Source of the DNA: Macrosoma leucophasiata
Taxonomy: Eukaryota; Arthropoda; Insecta; Lepidoptera; Hedylidae
NCBI GenBank assembly: GCA_036365455.1
Contig: JAWQUS010000030.1
Span: forward strand, 8,370,001-8,434,000
Direction: 5' to 3'
DNA: 64,000 nt
The notes beneath the pieces were generated by a model that worked only from the letters and a program-made list of their open reading frames with translations, was not told where the DNA came from and did no database searches. The position numbers and the translations under genes are program-made. This document shows, piece by piece, positions 46,190 to 57,944 of the stretch. Each line of letters starts with the position of its first letter. The stretch's first letter is position 1.

Positions 46190-49100
46190 AATATAAAACT
46201 AAATTAACAGGAGAATAATTTCCAATCCAATGGAGGAGGATTTACATTTACTTCTCATACCTATGTATTTAAGGGGTTCCTTAGGTTCGGTTGCACCAAA
46301 ATATCTGTTAAAGTTACGGTTTATATCCTGATTATTATTTTTATAATTTGATATACATTATCCTAAACACAGCTGTCGATAATATGACAATAGGAAAATA
46401 TCGATCTTATATCGGTATTACAGTATCTTCCAACACTCGAGGTATCGAGGCCGCGCGTCGCCATCCGCAATCATATTGCTATACATCATTTTAATACTGA
46501 ACATGTCAACGCAAATCCGAATCTCCAATGCAAATGAAATGCAGGAACGTTACACAGTTCGCCCTAATGATCCAACATAAATTATAAGACAGCGACTTCG
46601 GTTATCTACGCTCGTGTACACAATTTTGTGGAGATTTTATGCTGAATTCATAATGAAAATAGAATATTATATCTATTCTGCAACGATCTTAATCCATAAC
46701 CTTTACTATGTTGGCAGTATTACAAACTGTTTCCTGGATATAAAATCGAACCCTAAAACGGTTTAAATGGGAATAAGTGAGATTAAATGACGTTGTTAAC
46801 CCAGGTTAACTTAGCGAGTAGGTACGAGTGATACCGACATATCACGCGATTTGCGCGTCATTGGTTTTCGCGCGAACAAACGGCATTTCGTAATTCAACG
46901 CGTGCCTAGATTTTACGAGATACCTTATGTGTAATTAGAACAACCGTCAACCGGCCATAATTCACAAGGAACGGTTGCTACTTCGACCCCGATAGATCCT
47001 TTATAACCTACATAAATAGTTTAATGGTCGCACTGAGACGTTTTGCTGAACGCCACATAATTGTCTGCGCGACTCGCTTTTTAAAATGTATCATGTCAAT
47101 AAAAGTATAACGACGGACAGCGGGTTATGACAGTTTTCGTCGATCAGTGCATTTAAAGCCACGTACCGCTTTACAACAAACGCATTTCGAGCAAAAACAG
47201 ACCTTGTTGCAGTTTCTTCAAGCATCAAAACCGCAGTCCTGTTATTTCGTAAATGTGAACTAGAGTAGTTGGTAAAAAAGTCCCGATTTCCGACAGTTCC
47301 CACGACGCGTGTCGCCCTCGTTCTCACATGCAATGCTCGTTATATTTACAACATTATCGTCGAGCGCGCCTGCGCTGCAAATCAATCTGCTATTGGTCAG
47401 AATCGTATCTCCGGCGTATATTAAACACTCAAATACGTAGAATTCCGTTGTGATTGGCCTATAAGGAGCAGCGATAACATTAATTAATTCGCTGAGATCA
47501 CGTTTGCACCGGTACACGAACGTGTTCTAGGTCATCTCGGGATATTAATTACATAACATTAGTATTTAAACTTACAAGTTAACCTCTGAAAATGTAACAA
47601 TATCATCTAATTGTAGGTACTGAACAGAAGCAGTCACCTCCATCTCGGAAGTCGATTGAATCTTCATTCTGATTTGTCAATTGTACGCCCATCCTATAGT
47701 CGTTTCTCGTTTTAACCGCAAGCAAAAGGATTTCATCTCAGCACGTACTACATATCCATGACAAGCAATGATATAAAATAGCATAATGCTCGTGGGATTA
47801 CTTAGCTACACAGTTTTTACTGCGAACGACTCTCTGTACAAATCAATATAACATGTCTTCGGACATAATCGATACATCTAAACGACAGACCCATTTATTT
47901 CTCATACAGAGTTCATACAACGGATAGCAATTTCATATCTCGCCATAAGGCGATCGACGCGACGCGTTTCCTAAAATAGTGATGTGAAATAAATCAAAGA
48001 TTGTAGCTGTCGATATAGAAGTAGCTAAAAAAATGTGTGCGCGTGTGAATCTCCTGTGGCCGCGATCGTATGAGAGAATATCAAACGGAATGTACGCTAT
48101 TTAGTCTGTGACATATGGAATAGAACTGATTTTAGTTTAGCGTTTATAATTAACTTTGTGCCGAACGAATATGTTGTTACACTATTAGTTATATTTAATT
48201 GCCTTTTAGGTAGTTGCTACACATGTCGATGGTGTATCGATAAATGTAAATTGTATGCTGGTTTTACTTAAACCAAGAAGACTATTTTGTTAATTAGTAA
48301 TCTAATCTACTTCATTGTGGTTTTAATTACGAAGGTCAATTTTTCATACATTCGTTTTGTAGGTATTTTCGGAAAATGTTTCAGTAGATTGGATACACTG
48401 TCGAGAATAGATATTGAGGAACACTACAACAATAATAGCTCTTGTTCAGACTCTATGTAGAGTGCGTAATTAAGACCAAACATGACGATATACACGTTCA
48501 AATATTAAATGACGTACCTATGTGTTACAGCAAAATAATACACTCCGAAACACTTATTCCACGTTGATGGTAAAAACTTACAGCTGCCCATCGATATGAA
48601 AAAAAAGGTATCTCAATATTATCAAACCATGTAGACCACCACTGCCTGGGTGGTTAAAAAAACACGCTTGTAAGTATCTATTGTTAATTTCTTCTTCCGC
48701 AACTAAGAAGATTCTATTTAAGAAGGACTCTGTACCAACTTTTTTATATTATTTAAATTATTTTGTGTTTAAATATTGTGTTCATTTATGTAAGTACAAA
48801 AAAAATACTATAAAAAAAGTATTGGTACAATAAACAAAAACTGGAAAAATAAACATCTGGAAATAATAATAATTGTCAATATGTTAGCACTGTATTTTTT
48901 TATCCCATTGGATTGTACGGTTCAGTCACCCTACACATTCATTTTTTCAGCGACGGAGAAAATTCTTATTTCTTACAACTACTGAAATCACCCATGCTTG
49001 ACTTCGTACGTTGGTACATAAACGAAGACTGAACAATAATGCACCAGTATACCACCCATATGTAACGCATCAGCAGCCAAGTGAGACCTCTTCCATTGGC

Positions 49101-49462
49101 GGCTCCTCTTTGTACCCATTATCAACTTGATTGATGACCGATTGTAATTGTCGACGCAATTTAAGTGTATATATGTATGTAGATATATACGATTACGCCT
49201 ACACTGTATTTAAGCTATTGCCACACTGATTTTTTTTATTTTTATGTATCAACTTTCTCTTTAATTTTAATCATTTTTTTTGTATCTGTCATTCATACCT
49301 AATAGGTACATAGAAAGCAGGTTTTTTTAAGGCTCAATAATGATATGCGTAATCTATGAATTAGTCTGAATTAGTTTTATTTGTGTACAGTGTTAATAAA
49401 TGGTCACGAAATGTTAAGCTTCTACGAAATTAGCAATAATAAAAAATAAAAATATAATACGC
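46190..49462. other. No gene seen; repeat-free stretch upstream of the hamlet exon
   Basis: No mobile element recognised over about 3.3 kb. 46790-47520 is richer in CpG than its surroundings and has CCAAT-type motifs (TATTGGTC, GTGATTGGCC). Candidate intronic regulatory DNA; unproven. Confidence 0.45.
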
Positions 49463-49655
49463 TTACACTCACAGCCCCACACTAGGTACGAGTATAAACG
49501 TGTGTCGTGGGTGCCGGTTTTCACACACATACACAGACACCCAGACCCGAAACAAATATATGTAGGCCATACAAATATATGTCCCGGTGCGGGTATCGAA
49601 CCCGAGATTCTTCGAATCAAACGGTCGTCTCTCACTGCTGGACTAATCGGGTCGT
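49463..49655 (-). mobile_element. tRNA-derived SINE, family B, near complete
   Basis: On the - strand: CCGATTAGTCCAGCAGTGAG (A box) and GGGTTCGATACCCGCACC (B box), then the family body ending at CCCACACTAGG on the + strand. It is one of the few clear mobile elements in the stretch just upstream of the hamlet exon. Confidence 0.7.
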
Positions 49656-50294
49656 CAATAGCATAGCAATATCAAATCAGCGTTCATATAACACTCATTT
49701 TATTTGCGACACGCATATATAGACAATATTCAATTGCATTTACGTTTTCTATTAAATTCAAACACTAGACACTCAATATGGAATCATTACAGATAAAATT
49801 ACGATGTCTCATTCCTATTCGCGCCTTGCCACAAATATCATACCTACATTATTATTCGCTGATAAATAAAGCAATTTATCGACGGCATACTTTATCGTGC
49901 CGGCAACATAATATCTGAATTCGATAAATAGGCTCGCAACACACACCGAGGCGAATCACGGTAATTTATTTGTACGATGTTTACATAAGAAACCAGTGGG
50001 ACGAGTTGACGTGCCTATTCGAAATGCATAAAAGCCCACAAAAGTCAACAGTCGGTCCGTTTGGAGTGGCTCTCGTGGAGGTAGGAACGAATAAGCGATT
50101 CAAATGCTAATATATCACAAGGCGGCGTGGCGTGATAGCGCTCATTGGCTACGGTAGGTATTTACATTAACATACATAACTGTGTTCGCCCCGCCTACCA
50201 CGCAATACGTCACGGCGCTTCCGATCTCGTTAATTACCAGTAATTAGTGGATCGTGACTGGAGTTGAGATGGGCGAACACAAATGTAACCTCGG

Positions 50295-50405
50295 TAATCG
50301 TATGTTCACACTCTGGGTCGCCGCCAATTTTGTCTATCAACGTCCTCGCGCGGCACGGCAACTGTAAATCTTTTGTTAGCAATGATTTTCCGGCCACAAA
50401 ACGTG
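50295..50405 (+). repeat. Local direct repeat F, copy 1
   Basis: CACTCTGGGTCGCCGCCAAT, ACGTCCTCGCGCGGC, TTTTGTTAGCAATGATTTTC and CCGGCCACAA match 50683-50795. Confidence 0.65.
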
Positions 50406-50682
50406 TTATTTGGATGAGGAAAACAAATTTTATGTCCCTGTAATCGTATGATTACGAAGTCCACATGATTATGATCGCAGATAACATTTGTAAACATACT
50501 GGGTAGAGACAAGTGATGTTAATGGTATCAAACCTCTCAATATTTGAACTTACAGATACTGGGTGGCTAGCAATCAGGTCGCTTTAAACGTCCTTACCTA
50601 CATGGAAAGTTGTGTGTAATATCAGCAATAATCTTCTGGTAAAAAGGGTGAAAACCCAGATAGTTACATCGAGATGAGGGAG

Positions 50683-50810
50683 TTTAAATGTACAGACCCT
50701 GAGTCGCCCACAATCTTGTCGCTCCAAACGTTCTTGCGCGGCGGAGCGCCGTAAATGTTTTGTCAGCAATTATTTGCCGGCCACAAGAATGTAAAAGGCC
50801 GGCTAGCGAC
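50683..50810 (+). repeat. Local direct repeat F, copy 2
   Basis: ACCCTGAGTCGCCCACAATC, ACGTTCTTGCGCGGC, TTTTGTCAGCAATTATTTGC and CCGGCCACAA parallel copy 1. Weaker partial copies (TACTGGGTAGAG near 50497, TACTGGGTGGCTAGCAATC near 50557) lie between. Confidence 0.65.
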
Positions 50811-51974
50811 GTTTCAGTAACAAATCATAAACAAACGGCGCGGGGCTCACGAGCTCACCAAATAAGGCGGCGGACGTCGATACCCGGCTCTTGTTCAAAG
50901 GATTTATGTCGGCTGCTTTTGGTGCAAATTAGCCGCGTGTCGACTCGTAGGCGTGAGCTAACAAATTTGTGGTTCAGGTATCATGAAGATGTTTTCTATT
51001 GTGGATATGCCTGGTTTGCCTTTCGCTAAACGTTACAGCAGTAGATGGCTGACGCAGGCATGACTTAGCGTACTTCATAATTTACACACTGTTAACTTCA
51101 CAATTACGGGACCCTGTAGTCTTTATTCTGCCTTCTATGGAATTCAACAGCAGCGCTATTTATCGAGTCCAACTGTGAATCAGAGGGATGCAAAAATAAT
51201 GTTAAAAAACAGTCCAGTAATTTTTATTTATTGAAAGATTGATGCATCTTTTCAATAGAGTAAAATACTTCTGTGTAATCCTACCTAATTCTAACTTTGT
51301 TTTTAAAATGATTTTAAATTGTACCTCTAGCTAATTTTAAACTATATGAAAATAAATATATAAATATGCTATCCTATTCAATCACCTAAAATAAACATCA
51401 ATCCGTCACACTTAAAAAGTTATAATGCAATAATAACGTAGCGTATCATATAATATCAGCAACGCGATCTACAGCGGCGGCGCGGGCGCATGCCACGGAC
51501 ACGCGTGACGACCCGTGGGTGATATACGCACCGATCCATCTTACCGAACAAGCCTCATTTACTAGCCCACTGCTTTGTATTTTTGACACAACGTAAGCTA
51601 CTGCGTAATTATACAGGTTGATCGAGATTGGTGAAAGGTAAAAGGCATAAATGAATCAGTAATCCGATCGCACCCTTCCGAAACCTGTTTAAATCCAATT
51701 ATCGTACAGTAAAACTTTAAATAAAAGAATATTCAATTAAACCATTTTTTAAGAGATAACTTCCACGAGTTTTTGCCATTATTTAAAATGTCTCTCATTT
51801 GTTATTCGCGCCGCTTTTGCTTATTTGCTGCGGGTTTATTAATGAAATTGCCGTCATCAATCTACCGAGCGTTTACCTACCCGTAAAGTATAGAAGTCGA
51901 TTCGTGAGTGATATGTATTTACCTGCGTTGTGAACCAGATTATAAGGTGTAATTAATAATTAATTTGAAAATCA

Positions 51975-52640
51975 CTGGCCAAGTGCGCATTTGACTCTCG
52001 CTTAGTAGGTTCCATACAATTGAGAAATATGTTGATATTTGATATTCCTGCAATAAATCTATAGATAAAAAGGTACTTTCGGCAGTTTTTAAAAGTTTTA
52101 GGCTCACTAGTGTCGAAAATGTGGTAGTCGTCAATTTTCTTAAAAGCTTCAAAATTATTTGTTTATTTATTTATATAGGAAACTTACAGCTTTTTGTAAT
52201 ACATATGGTTATGTTATATATATATACGTAGGACATTAATAATTCATTAGCCAAAACAGTTCCAATGCCAAAAATTACATAGTGAAGACTACAGAATTTT
52301 GAATAAGTTTAAGTACATTAAACAAATTTAAATTAAAATACAAATAACTATTTCGTGTATATGTGTGTATTTATCAGAAGATGATTCAAAATATAGTATG
52401 TGGTAGGTATGTTCTTAGGATTTCTTGAGCTACGCTCATTGCAATTAAGCTAATTTTGCGGATTTATCTCACGCATATTAAACTAAAACGATTTTAAAAA
52501 TAAATGTATCAAACAAACTGAATCGGTCCTTCTTCAGCTTCAGAGCAAATTGACCGCGATTGACGAACAGACAGACACACAAGTCATCTTTAAATTTTAC
52601 CGTTTTTCATTTAGAGGTACGGAACCCAAAAACATCGTCG
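51975..52640 (+). repeat. Dispersed repeat (GGCCAAGTGCG start, GGTACGGAACCC end)
   Basis: TGGCCAAGTGCGCATTTGAC at the left; CAGACAGACACACAAG and TAGAGGTACGGAACCCAAAA at the right. Same family as 9127-9622, with diverged middle. Open frames inside are not recognised. Confidence 0.45.
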
Positions 52641-52644
52641 TTTT

Positions 52645-53375
52645 GGTATTGATTGCTCCAGTTTTCGATGTCGCAAGGCCGTGGGTGTGCGTCGAAGGCG
52701 AGCGTAGGAGCTGACATCGATCAGATGTTCACCCCGCCACACCGGTCGTCATTTCGCAATTCCGATAGACGGTATGCTAAAACGAGCTACCGCCTGTGGG
52801 GTATACATCACAAAATTGATAGCAAAGTGGACAACACTCTCGAAATTATATCTGATATGGACGCGTATCAACGAAGAGAGTACCACAAAATGTGATATTT
52901 TGAGGCACGTCTGCTCTGATAATGGAAGACATCAGTTTTATGCGTATCTAGTTTTAGTGGTGCAAATAGCAACAGCAAGCAATTAAATATTGTTGATACC
53001 TACTAAACAAACAAAAATACTTATCATGCTCTGATGCGATGGTTTTAAGGTTACAAATGTTATTTACCTGTTTTAGTAACTAAGGGACAGCGCAATCGAA
53101 GATTATATATTTATTTTTAATAATGTGCAAGCACAACTAGTTGTATGTATATTATAGTATAGCAAGCAGCACTGAGTTGACCTATAAACTTACGGACACC
53201 TATTAAACAACCTAAAATCTTGGTACATATGCGATGGTTCTAAGATTACGTAGAGATGTCCTACATCTTTAATAGTAACTATAGAACGGCGCCATTGTCA
53301 GGATTCGTATTGATAGCTTTGTTTTATCAAGAGACATACATATCCAGTAAAGTAACAAATTATAGTTGCTAACTT
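52645..53375. other. No gene seen; end of the hamlet terminal intron
   Basis: A weak internal similarity (GCGATGGTTTTAAGGTTAC at 53037 and GCGATGGTTCTAAGATTAC at 53231, in similar contexts) suggests an old local duplication of about 195 bp. No exon recognised. Confidence 0.4.
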
Positions 53376-53394
53376 ATGTTTATCTTTGTTGCAG
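53376..53394 (+). promoter_or_regulatory. 3' splice site of the hamlet terminal intron
   Basis: A T-rich tract followed by GTTGCAG directly precedes the point where base composition jumps from AT-rich to strongly GC-rich and where the protein frame becomes family-like. The exon begins with codon positions 2 and 3 (GT), so the preceding exon must end after the first base of a codon. Confidence 0.75.
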
Positions 53395-54188
53395 GTCGGT
53401 GGCGCACGAGCCCGATGAGCGCGTGCGCGGCGGCCGCCATGCGCGAAAAGCACGCGGCGCCGCGCCGCCTCGCCTCCCCGCCCTCCTCGCCCCTCGAGCG
53501 ACACATCAGTCCCCTCGGCTCCCCGCGAGCAGACGAGCCTCTCGACCTCCGAGTCACCCACAAGCGCCCCCAGCGCCTCGAAGATGAGAACTGTAACCTA
53601 ATCGCGCCCTCACCGCCGCCGCACCCCACGCACCCGGCCCACCCAGCGCACCCGGCTCTTCTCCAGTTCTGCCGGCGCCTGCCGCTGGCCCTGCCGGCCT
53701 CTTTCGGCCGCTACCCCTTCCTCCCCGCAGCGGCGGCGACCCTACTCGCTCCGGGAGCCCCCCGGCCGCCGCCCGTTCCGCCCAACCCGGCCAACCGAGC
53801 CCGCGACCGCTACACGTGCTCCTACTGTGGCAAAGCGTTCCCCCGCAGTGCAAACCTAACGCGACATTTACGGACGCATACCGGCGAACAGCCCTACCGT
53901 TGCAAATACTGTGAACGCTCCTTCTCGATTTCCTCAAATTTGCAGCGACACGTGAGAAATATCCACAATAAGGAACGCCCGTTCCGGTGTCGTCACTGCG
54001 ACCGATGTTTCGGCCAGCAGACGAATTTGGATAGGCACCTGAAGAAGCATGAAACAGAGAACGGGGACGACAACCGTCGAAGATCTCCCGAGGAGACGTA
54101 CTTTGAGGAGATAAGGTCCTTCATGGGGCGCGTGGCTCCCGCCCGGCGCGCCGCCGCCGCCGCCGCCAGTGCCGCTAACCACACCTGA
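53395..54188 (+). CDS. ham: Terminal coding exon of hamlet / MECOM-PRDM16-type zinc-finger transcription factor (partial gene)
   Basis: Seen: a splice acceptor (pyrimidine-rich tract, TTGTTGCAG ending at 53394) opens a GC-rich exon. The first two bases complete a split codon, and the frame then runs to TGA at 54186-54188 (about 264 residues). In order: a PLDLR motif (53538-53552), an Ala/Pro/His-rich linker, then three C2H2 fingers at 53811-53879 (C-x2-C-x12-H-x3-H), 53895-53966 (H-x4-H) and 53982-54050, then an acidic [13 protein letters not shown] segment and an Ala-rich tail. Known: this finger triplet, with [20 protein letters not shown] and [16 protein letters not shown], is the hallmark of the second zinc-finger domain of MECOM (EVI1), PRDM16 and Drosophila hamlet, and PLDL(S) motifs bind the co-repressor CtBP. 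Inferred: a nuclear DNA-binding repressor/activator controlling neural and other cell fates. The first finger cluster and any PR domain must lie in upstream exons not seen here. An in-frame ATG at 53376 lies in the intron and is not a start. Confidence 0.93.
53538..53552 (+). other. PLDLR motif, candidate CtBP-binding site in the protein
   Basis: The codons read Pro-Leu-Asp-Leu-Arg, preceded by Asp-Glu. Known CtBP-binding sites in EVI1/MECOM and PRDM16 are PLDLS-type. Here the fifth residue is Arg, as in some PLDLR variants of other repressors. Position upstream of the second finger cluster matches the vertebrate proteins. Confidence 0.7.
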
Positions 54189-54581
54189 TGGTGACGCCAA
54201 CTGACACATTCGCCGCTACAATTATCTGGTCGATTAATCCAAATGACTCTTGTGTATTGTATTCGTACATTTGACTTTGTGAGTTTGTAGCTTGTCGAAT
54301 ATAAAGAATAGCAGGTATGACGCACCAGCAACCTGATATCGATAACTCATACCGTATTCGTCTGACTTCTTTTTCCCTTGTTCTCATTGTTTTAAAACAA
54401 TAGTCTTCTTGCCATCAAGAATATCCAACCATTTTTAAAGGTGTACATGAAAGAAGCATGCAAATTCTATTTTTTTGTGATATTCAAATAACTGACATGA
54501 CATACATTAATGAACAGTTTTATAATATACTAATCCACTGTTTCCAAGGAATGATCTGCGACAAAAACTTGTTCTATTTTC

Positions 54582-54587
54582 AATAAA
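54582..54587 (+). terminator. Candidate polyadenylation signal (proximal)
   Basis: First AATAAA after the hamlet stop codon, about 0.4 kb downstream. One of several candidates; use cannot be judged from sequence alone. Confidence 0.35.
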
Positions 54588-55405
54588 TTTGACATTTTCA
54601 TAGACATCAATGAAATTTGAATTTGCTGATTCTTTCCGTTTCATACATGCATGCACTCAAACACAGTAACATATCTCTATGCCGTTCATTAATCTTCCTC
54701 CTAACTCATTTGAAAATATATCCCGTTTTGAGTTATAACAAAAGTGGTCACGTCACACACCTATTTTCAACAGTTTTCAACAAATCTAGGTCCATGGCAG
54801 CCAGGTCAAGTCAAACAAAATAGACCAATGTACTGTTTTTTGTTTTTTTTAAATAAATTAATGAACAATTAACTCTAACTAATAGAAAATATCATCAAAA
54901 GTCGGAATGTTTCACAAATTTTTGTTTATTTCTCTTGAAAAGTTATTCAATAAATCATTGAGAATAGGTGTGTTTAACTTATTATATGTATAACATATTC
55001 CTACACGTTACCGCTAGCGTCAGCGTAGAGATGAAGATCAAGTGTACCTTAAAAAATTGTATCAGCTAATTGCTATGATAACACTATGTAAAGTGATACA
55101 GCATCTCATGTACTTAATGTAAATAAGAAGCTATTGTTCAAAGTAATTTAAGTTAGGAAGCGTACCGAATTTTCACTACCGATAGTAATACAAATTAGGT
55201 TCTATGAATATATTCCTTGTGCATAAAAGACGTAAATGTAAGTTTCTAAATATGATAAGTGTTCCGAGAGTGTTCGCTAAATTAGAATTATGATTAAGTT
55301 TTAAGTATTGTATGGATGTAAGTAGTATCTTGTATTATTTGTAAATTTTGCTTCATTTCATGTTGTATAATTAGTTTTGTAGTCTGAGAGGAAACGCCGG
55401 TTACC

Positions 55406-55411
55406 AATAAA
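55406..55411 (+). terminator. Candidate polyadenylation signal (middle)
   Basis: AATAAA followed within 30 bases by a T/G-rich stretch (TGACTTGTTGTTTAATG), the usual layout of a cleavage site and downstream element. Confidence 0.4.
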
Positions 55412-56666
55412 CATATGACTTGTTGTTTAATGAAGATATTATAAATATTTTTTTGAAATGTTGGAAAAGTTTTTAAAAATGAACTTATCACTCTGGAGTT
55501 TATTATACTATGTGTTGCGTAATTTATTTAGTTTTAGGGCTTCATCGTATACAAGACAGTAGACGCTTCTGTTCTCACTGAGCCCCATTGTTAAGTTTAC
55601 AGATATTACGCAATTTAGAAATATATTGTCACATTTTGAGATTTTTAGTTAAAATTTAATAAAATCGAGATATTTTTAGATCATTGTACCTATACAAAGA
55701 ATTTTATATTTTGTTTCCAAATCTATTTACTAAATTAAGATGAATCTGTGATTTTATTTATTACTTGGCTGCAATTGGAATCGTTTTTAATAATATGTTG
55801 TATCAGTTTGAAAAGACGAAGTCTCTCAAAGAACTAATCTAAACGTTCCTTTAAGTAGATAGATCTCTATAATTGTTACGAGTATATACATTTCACTGTA
55901 TTTTTACAATTAAATAATTCGCGTAAATTGTATTTTTACTGAATACTATCCGATTTACATTTATGGTAAAGATACCAAAACGACTACATTTATTTTATAC
56001 CTTCTCTCTGAATATTTTTCTTTAATGTTTTTGCCCTAGACGTCGCATAATATTTTATACAATTTGGAATAAAAACTACACATATTTGTATAGTTTTTAA
56101 ATATGTAGCTAAATTCACTCTGCAAATTAACAGATACAACAATTTTTCTGACTACACAACGAAGTAGGCACAGTTTTGTTTCAAACTGTATAAAAAATTA
56201 ATTAACCCAGTCTAAACGGCTTTTTATGTCGTTTAGAGTACAGCATTTAAAATAATAATTGCACTGTTTTTTAACCTAAAAACTTAATAAATAATGGAGT
56301 TTGATACATAAATTGTAAGTTATTAGTACTTATCATCAAATCAGAGTCAATGTTACCTTGTAAACGTTTGCCATTTCTAACTTTTTAGTATACTCGTACC
56401 AAGAGTTGTTCGAAGTGCCCGTTTCATGGACATTCGGTTAGTTTTTGTCTGATAGATAAATATGGATGAATGATATTATGTTGAAACCTTGTGAAAAACA
56501 TAACTCCATATTTATCTCTCTGATAGGACTTATCTGATGTGAAATTGGTCGTAAGAGATGCTATTTTACTTATCATTAGAATGTAATAAAATAGAGATTA
56601 TTACCTTTGTCGTTTTGTACTTTTGATACCTATTAGTCGTTCAAAGGTCACCGATTACCTTGTCAA

Positions 56667-56672
56667 AATAAA
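56667..56672 (+). terminator. Candidate polyadenylation signal (distal)
   Basis: AATAAA followed by GATTTGTGTTTTTAC, a T/G-rich downstream element. It is the last such signal in the repeat-free zone after the exon. Confidence 0.4.
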
Positions 56673-57034
56673 TAACATTAAATTGATTTGTGTTTTTACT
56701 TTCACTGTACCCACCGAATAGTTTACAATATTATTAAACTATATTATATACCTAACTGTACCGTCATCTACATTAGGTGCCAAGCCATCTAGAGGTACAG
56801 AGGGAACTACGAGAATTACAAGTACTTGTCAAGCTTCGACGATGACCGCCCTAAATCGCACTTATGAAATTTTCATATGAGTTGCTCAATAAACGACTTC
56901 CTAATGTTCATTGATGGATCGCTATCCCATATCTTGGGAGGAACTATAACATACGTCCCGTTACTCCGTATTTTAGTTTTAAAGCTTAATCTACCGTTCG
57001 CATTTATAATAAAAATAGGTTTTACTTTTTAAAG

Positions 57035-57333
57035 CCATGAAGCGGTAAACAAGCATACGGTTCACATTGATGATAAGTGAAGCCTATAAACATCTACATT
57101 AAAAACAGAGATTTCAACGTAGATGTAGGTACTCCTCAGGTCGAAGTTGTTATACCTCTGTGCCAGAAATAATTGCGCTGCAATTTACCACTTGACCGGA
57201 ACACGACAACGCTGAACATTATCATTTAGCAGCAAGTAGAGCTTAGGTGTGTAGTTAGAATGCAGTGGTGCCTACGCCCTAGAGCTCCAGTGACGGAGCT
57301 CGAGGGCGTAGGCACCACTGCATTCTACCACCA
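57035..57333 (-). mobile_element. SINE-like family G copy with foldback 5' end
   Basis: Reverse copy from AGCCATGAAGCGGTAAACAA to CGCCCTAGAGCTCCAGTGAC. The first 25 bases of the element side then reappear inverted: arms 57256-57280 and 57303-57327 are exact, and a further 7 bp pair inside. Confidence 0.75.
57256..57327. repeat. 25-bp perfect inverted repeat at a family G end
   Basis: Arms 57256-57280 and 57303-57327. After one mismatch, 57282-57288 pairs with 57295-57301, leaving a 6-nt loop (AGTGAC). Confidence 0.85.
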
Positions 57334-57339
57334 GTAAAC

Positions 57340-57900
57340 ACAACCACCAATGTGATATTTACACAACTAATACCTAGATAAATACATAATCTACAAGAAA
57401 TCCTGGTAAGGTAATACGATACTTATAACTTAATAGTTATATTTGTTTACAACTATATTTCCTCAATTATAAACGATATAACAAGTGTAAAAAACTGCCG
57501 ATACGGTTATAAAATAGCATAATTTATATCGACCCACGATATATCTATTAACACGAAACAATAATAATAACATGATATTCGTATTGGAATAAACATAAAT
57601 TGTGTTAGAAATAATAATTAACATCGATATAGCCATCCTAATACGGAATCAATCGATTAAGGATTACCGTTAACGATTTCTTTGTATTTTAACATATTTT
57701 CAACCAAACATAAATTAGTTTTAAACTTCGAAATGCTGGGCATAAATTATAATAATCAGAACGGGAAGGAAGATAAAAGCCATACATCTGTAATTTCCTA
57801 TCAGGGTAATTATTTATTAATTTAACAAACGAAAGTCTATACTTAATTCTATATTAATGAATTATGCTATTAAATTTCGAAATAACTGCCTCCGTGGTGA
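57340..57900. other. No gene seen
   Basis: AT-rich unique sequence; nothing recognised. Confidence 0.4.
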
Positions 57901-57944
57901 TGGCACTTGCCGTTTCTCAACCGGGGTCGGGGTTGTTTTTTTTT

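Larger units (their letters stand above)
49660..51970. other. No gene seen; non-repetitive DNA with CpG-rich patches
   Basis: 50120-50260 contains CTCATTGGCTACGG, CCCCGCCTACC and a CRE-like TACGTCAC. 50300-50810 holds related local repeats (separate entries). No exon recognised. Plausible enhancer or alternative promoter of hamlet, by position only. Confidence 0.4.
54189..56700 (+). other. Presumed 3' UTR of hamlet and immediate downstream DNA
   Basis: About 2.5 kb of AT-rich sequence without recognisable mobile elements follows the stop codon. Several AATAAA hexamers are present (54582, 54949, 55406, 55658, 56068, 56667), so a long UTR with alternative ends is plausible. The end at about 56700 is only the last well-placed signal before repeats resume at 57035. 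No coding potential is seen. Confidence 0.5.

Noticed and set aside
52653..52895. 80-codon open frame upstream of the hamlet exon as another exon
   Set aside because: No similarity to the first finger cluster or PR domain and no paired splice sites seen.
53376..53394. In-frame ATG just upstream of the zinc-finger exon as the start codon
   Set aside because: It lies within the pyrimidine-rich tract of a good 3' splice site; family resemblance begins only after the AG at 53394.
53297..53937. Several long open frames on the opposite strand and in other frames across the GC-rich exon
   Set aside because: They are mirror frames of the zinc-finger exon with low-complexity Gly/Arg-rich translations.
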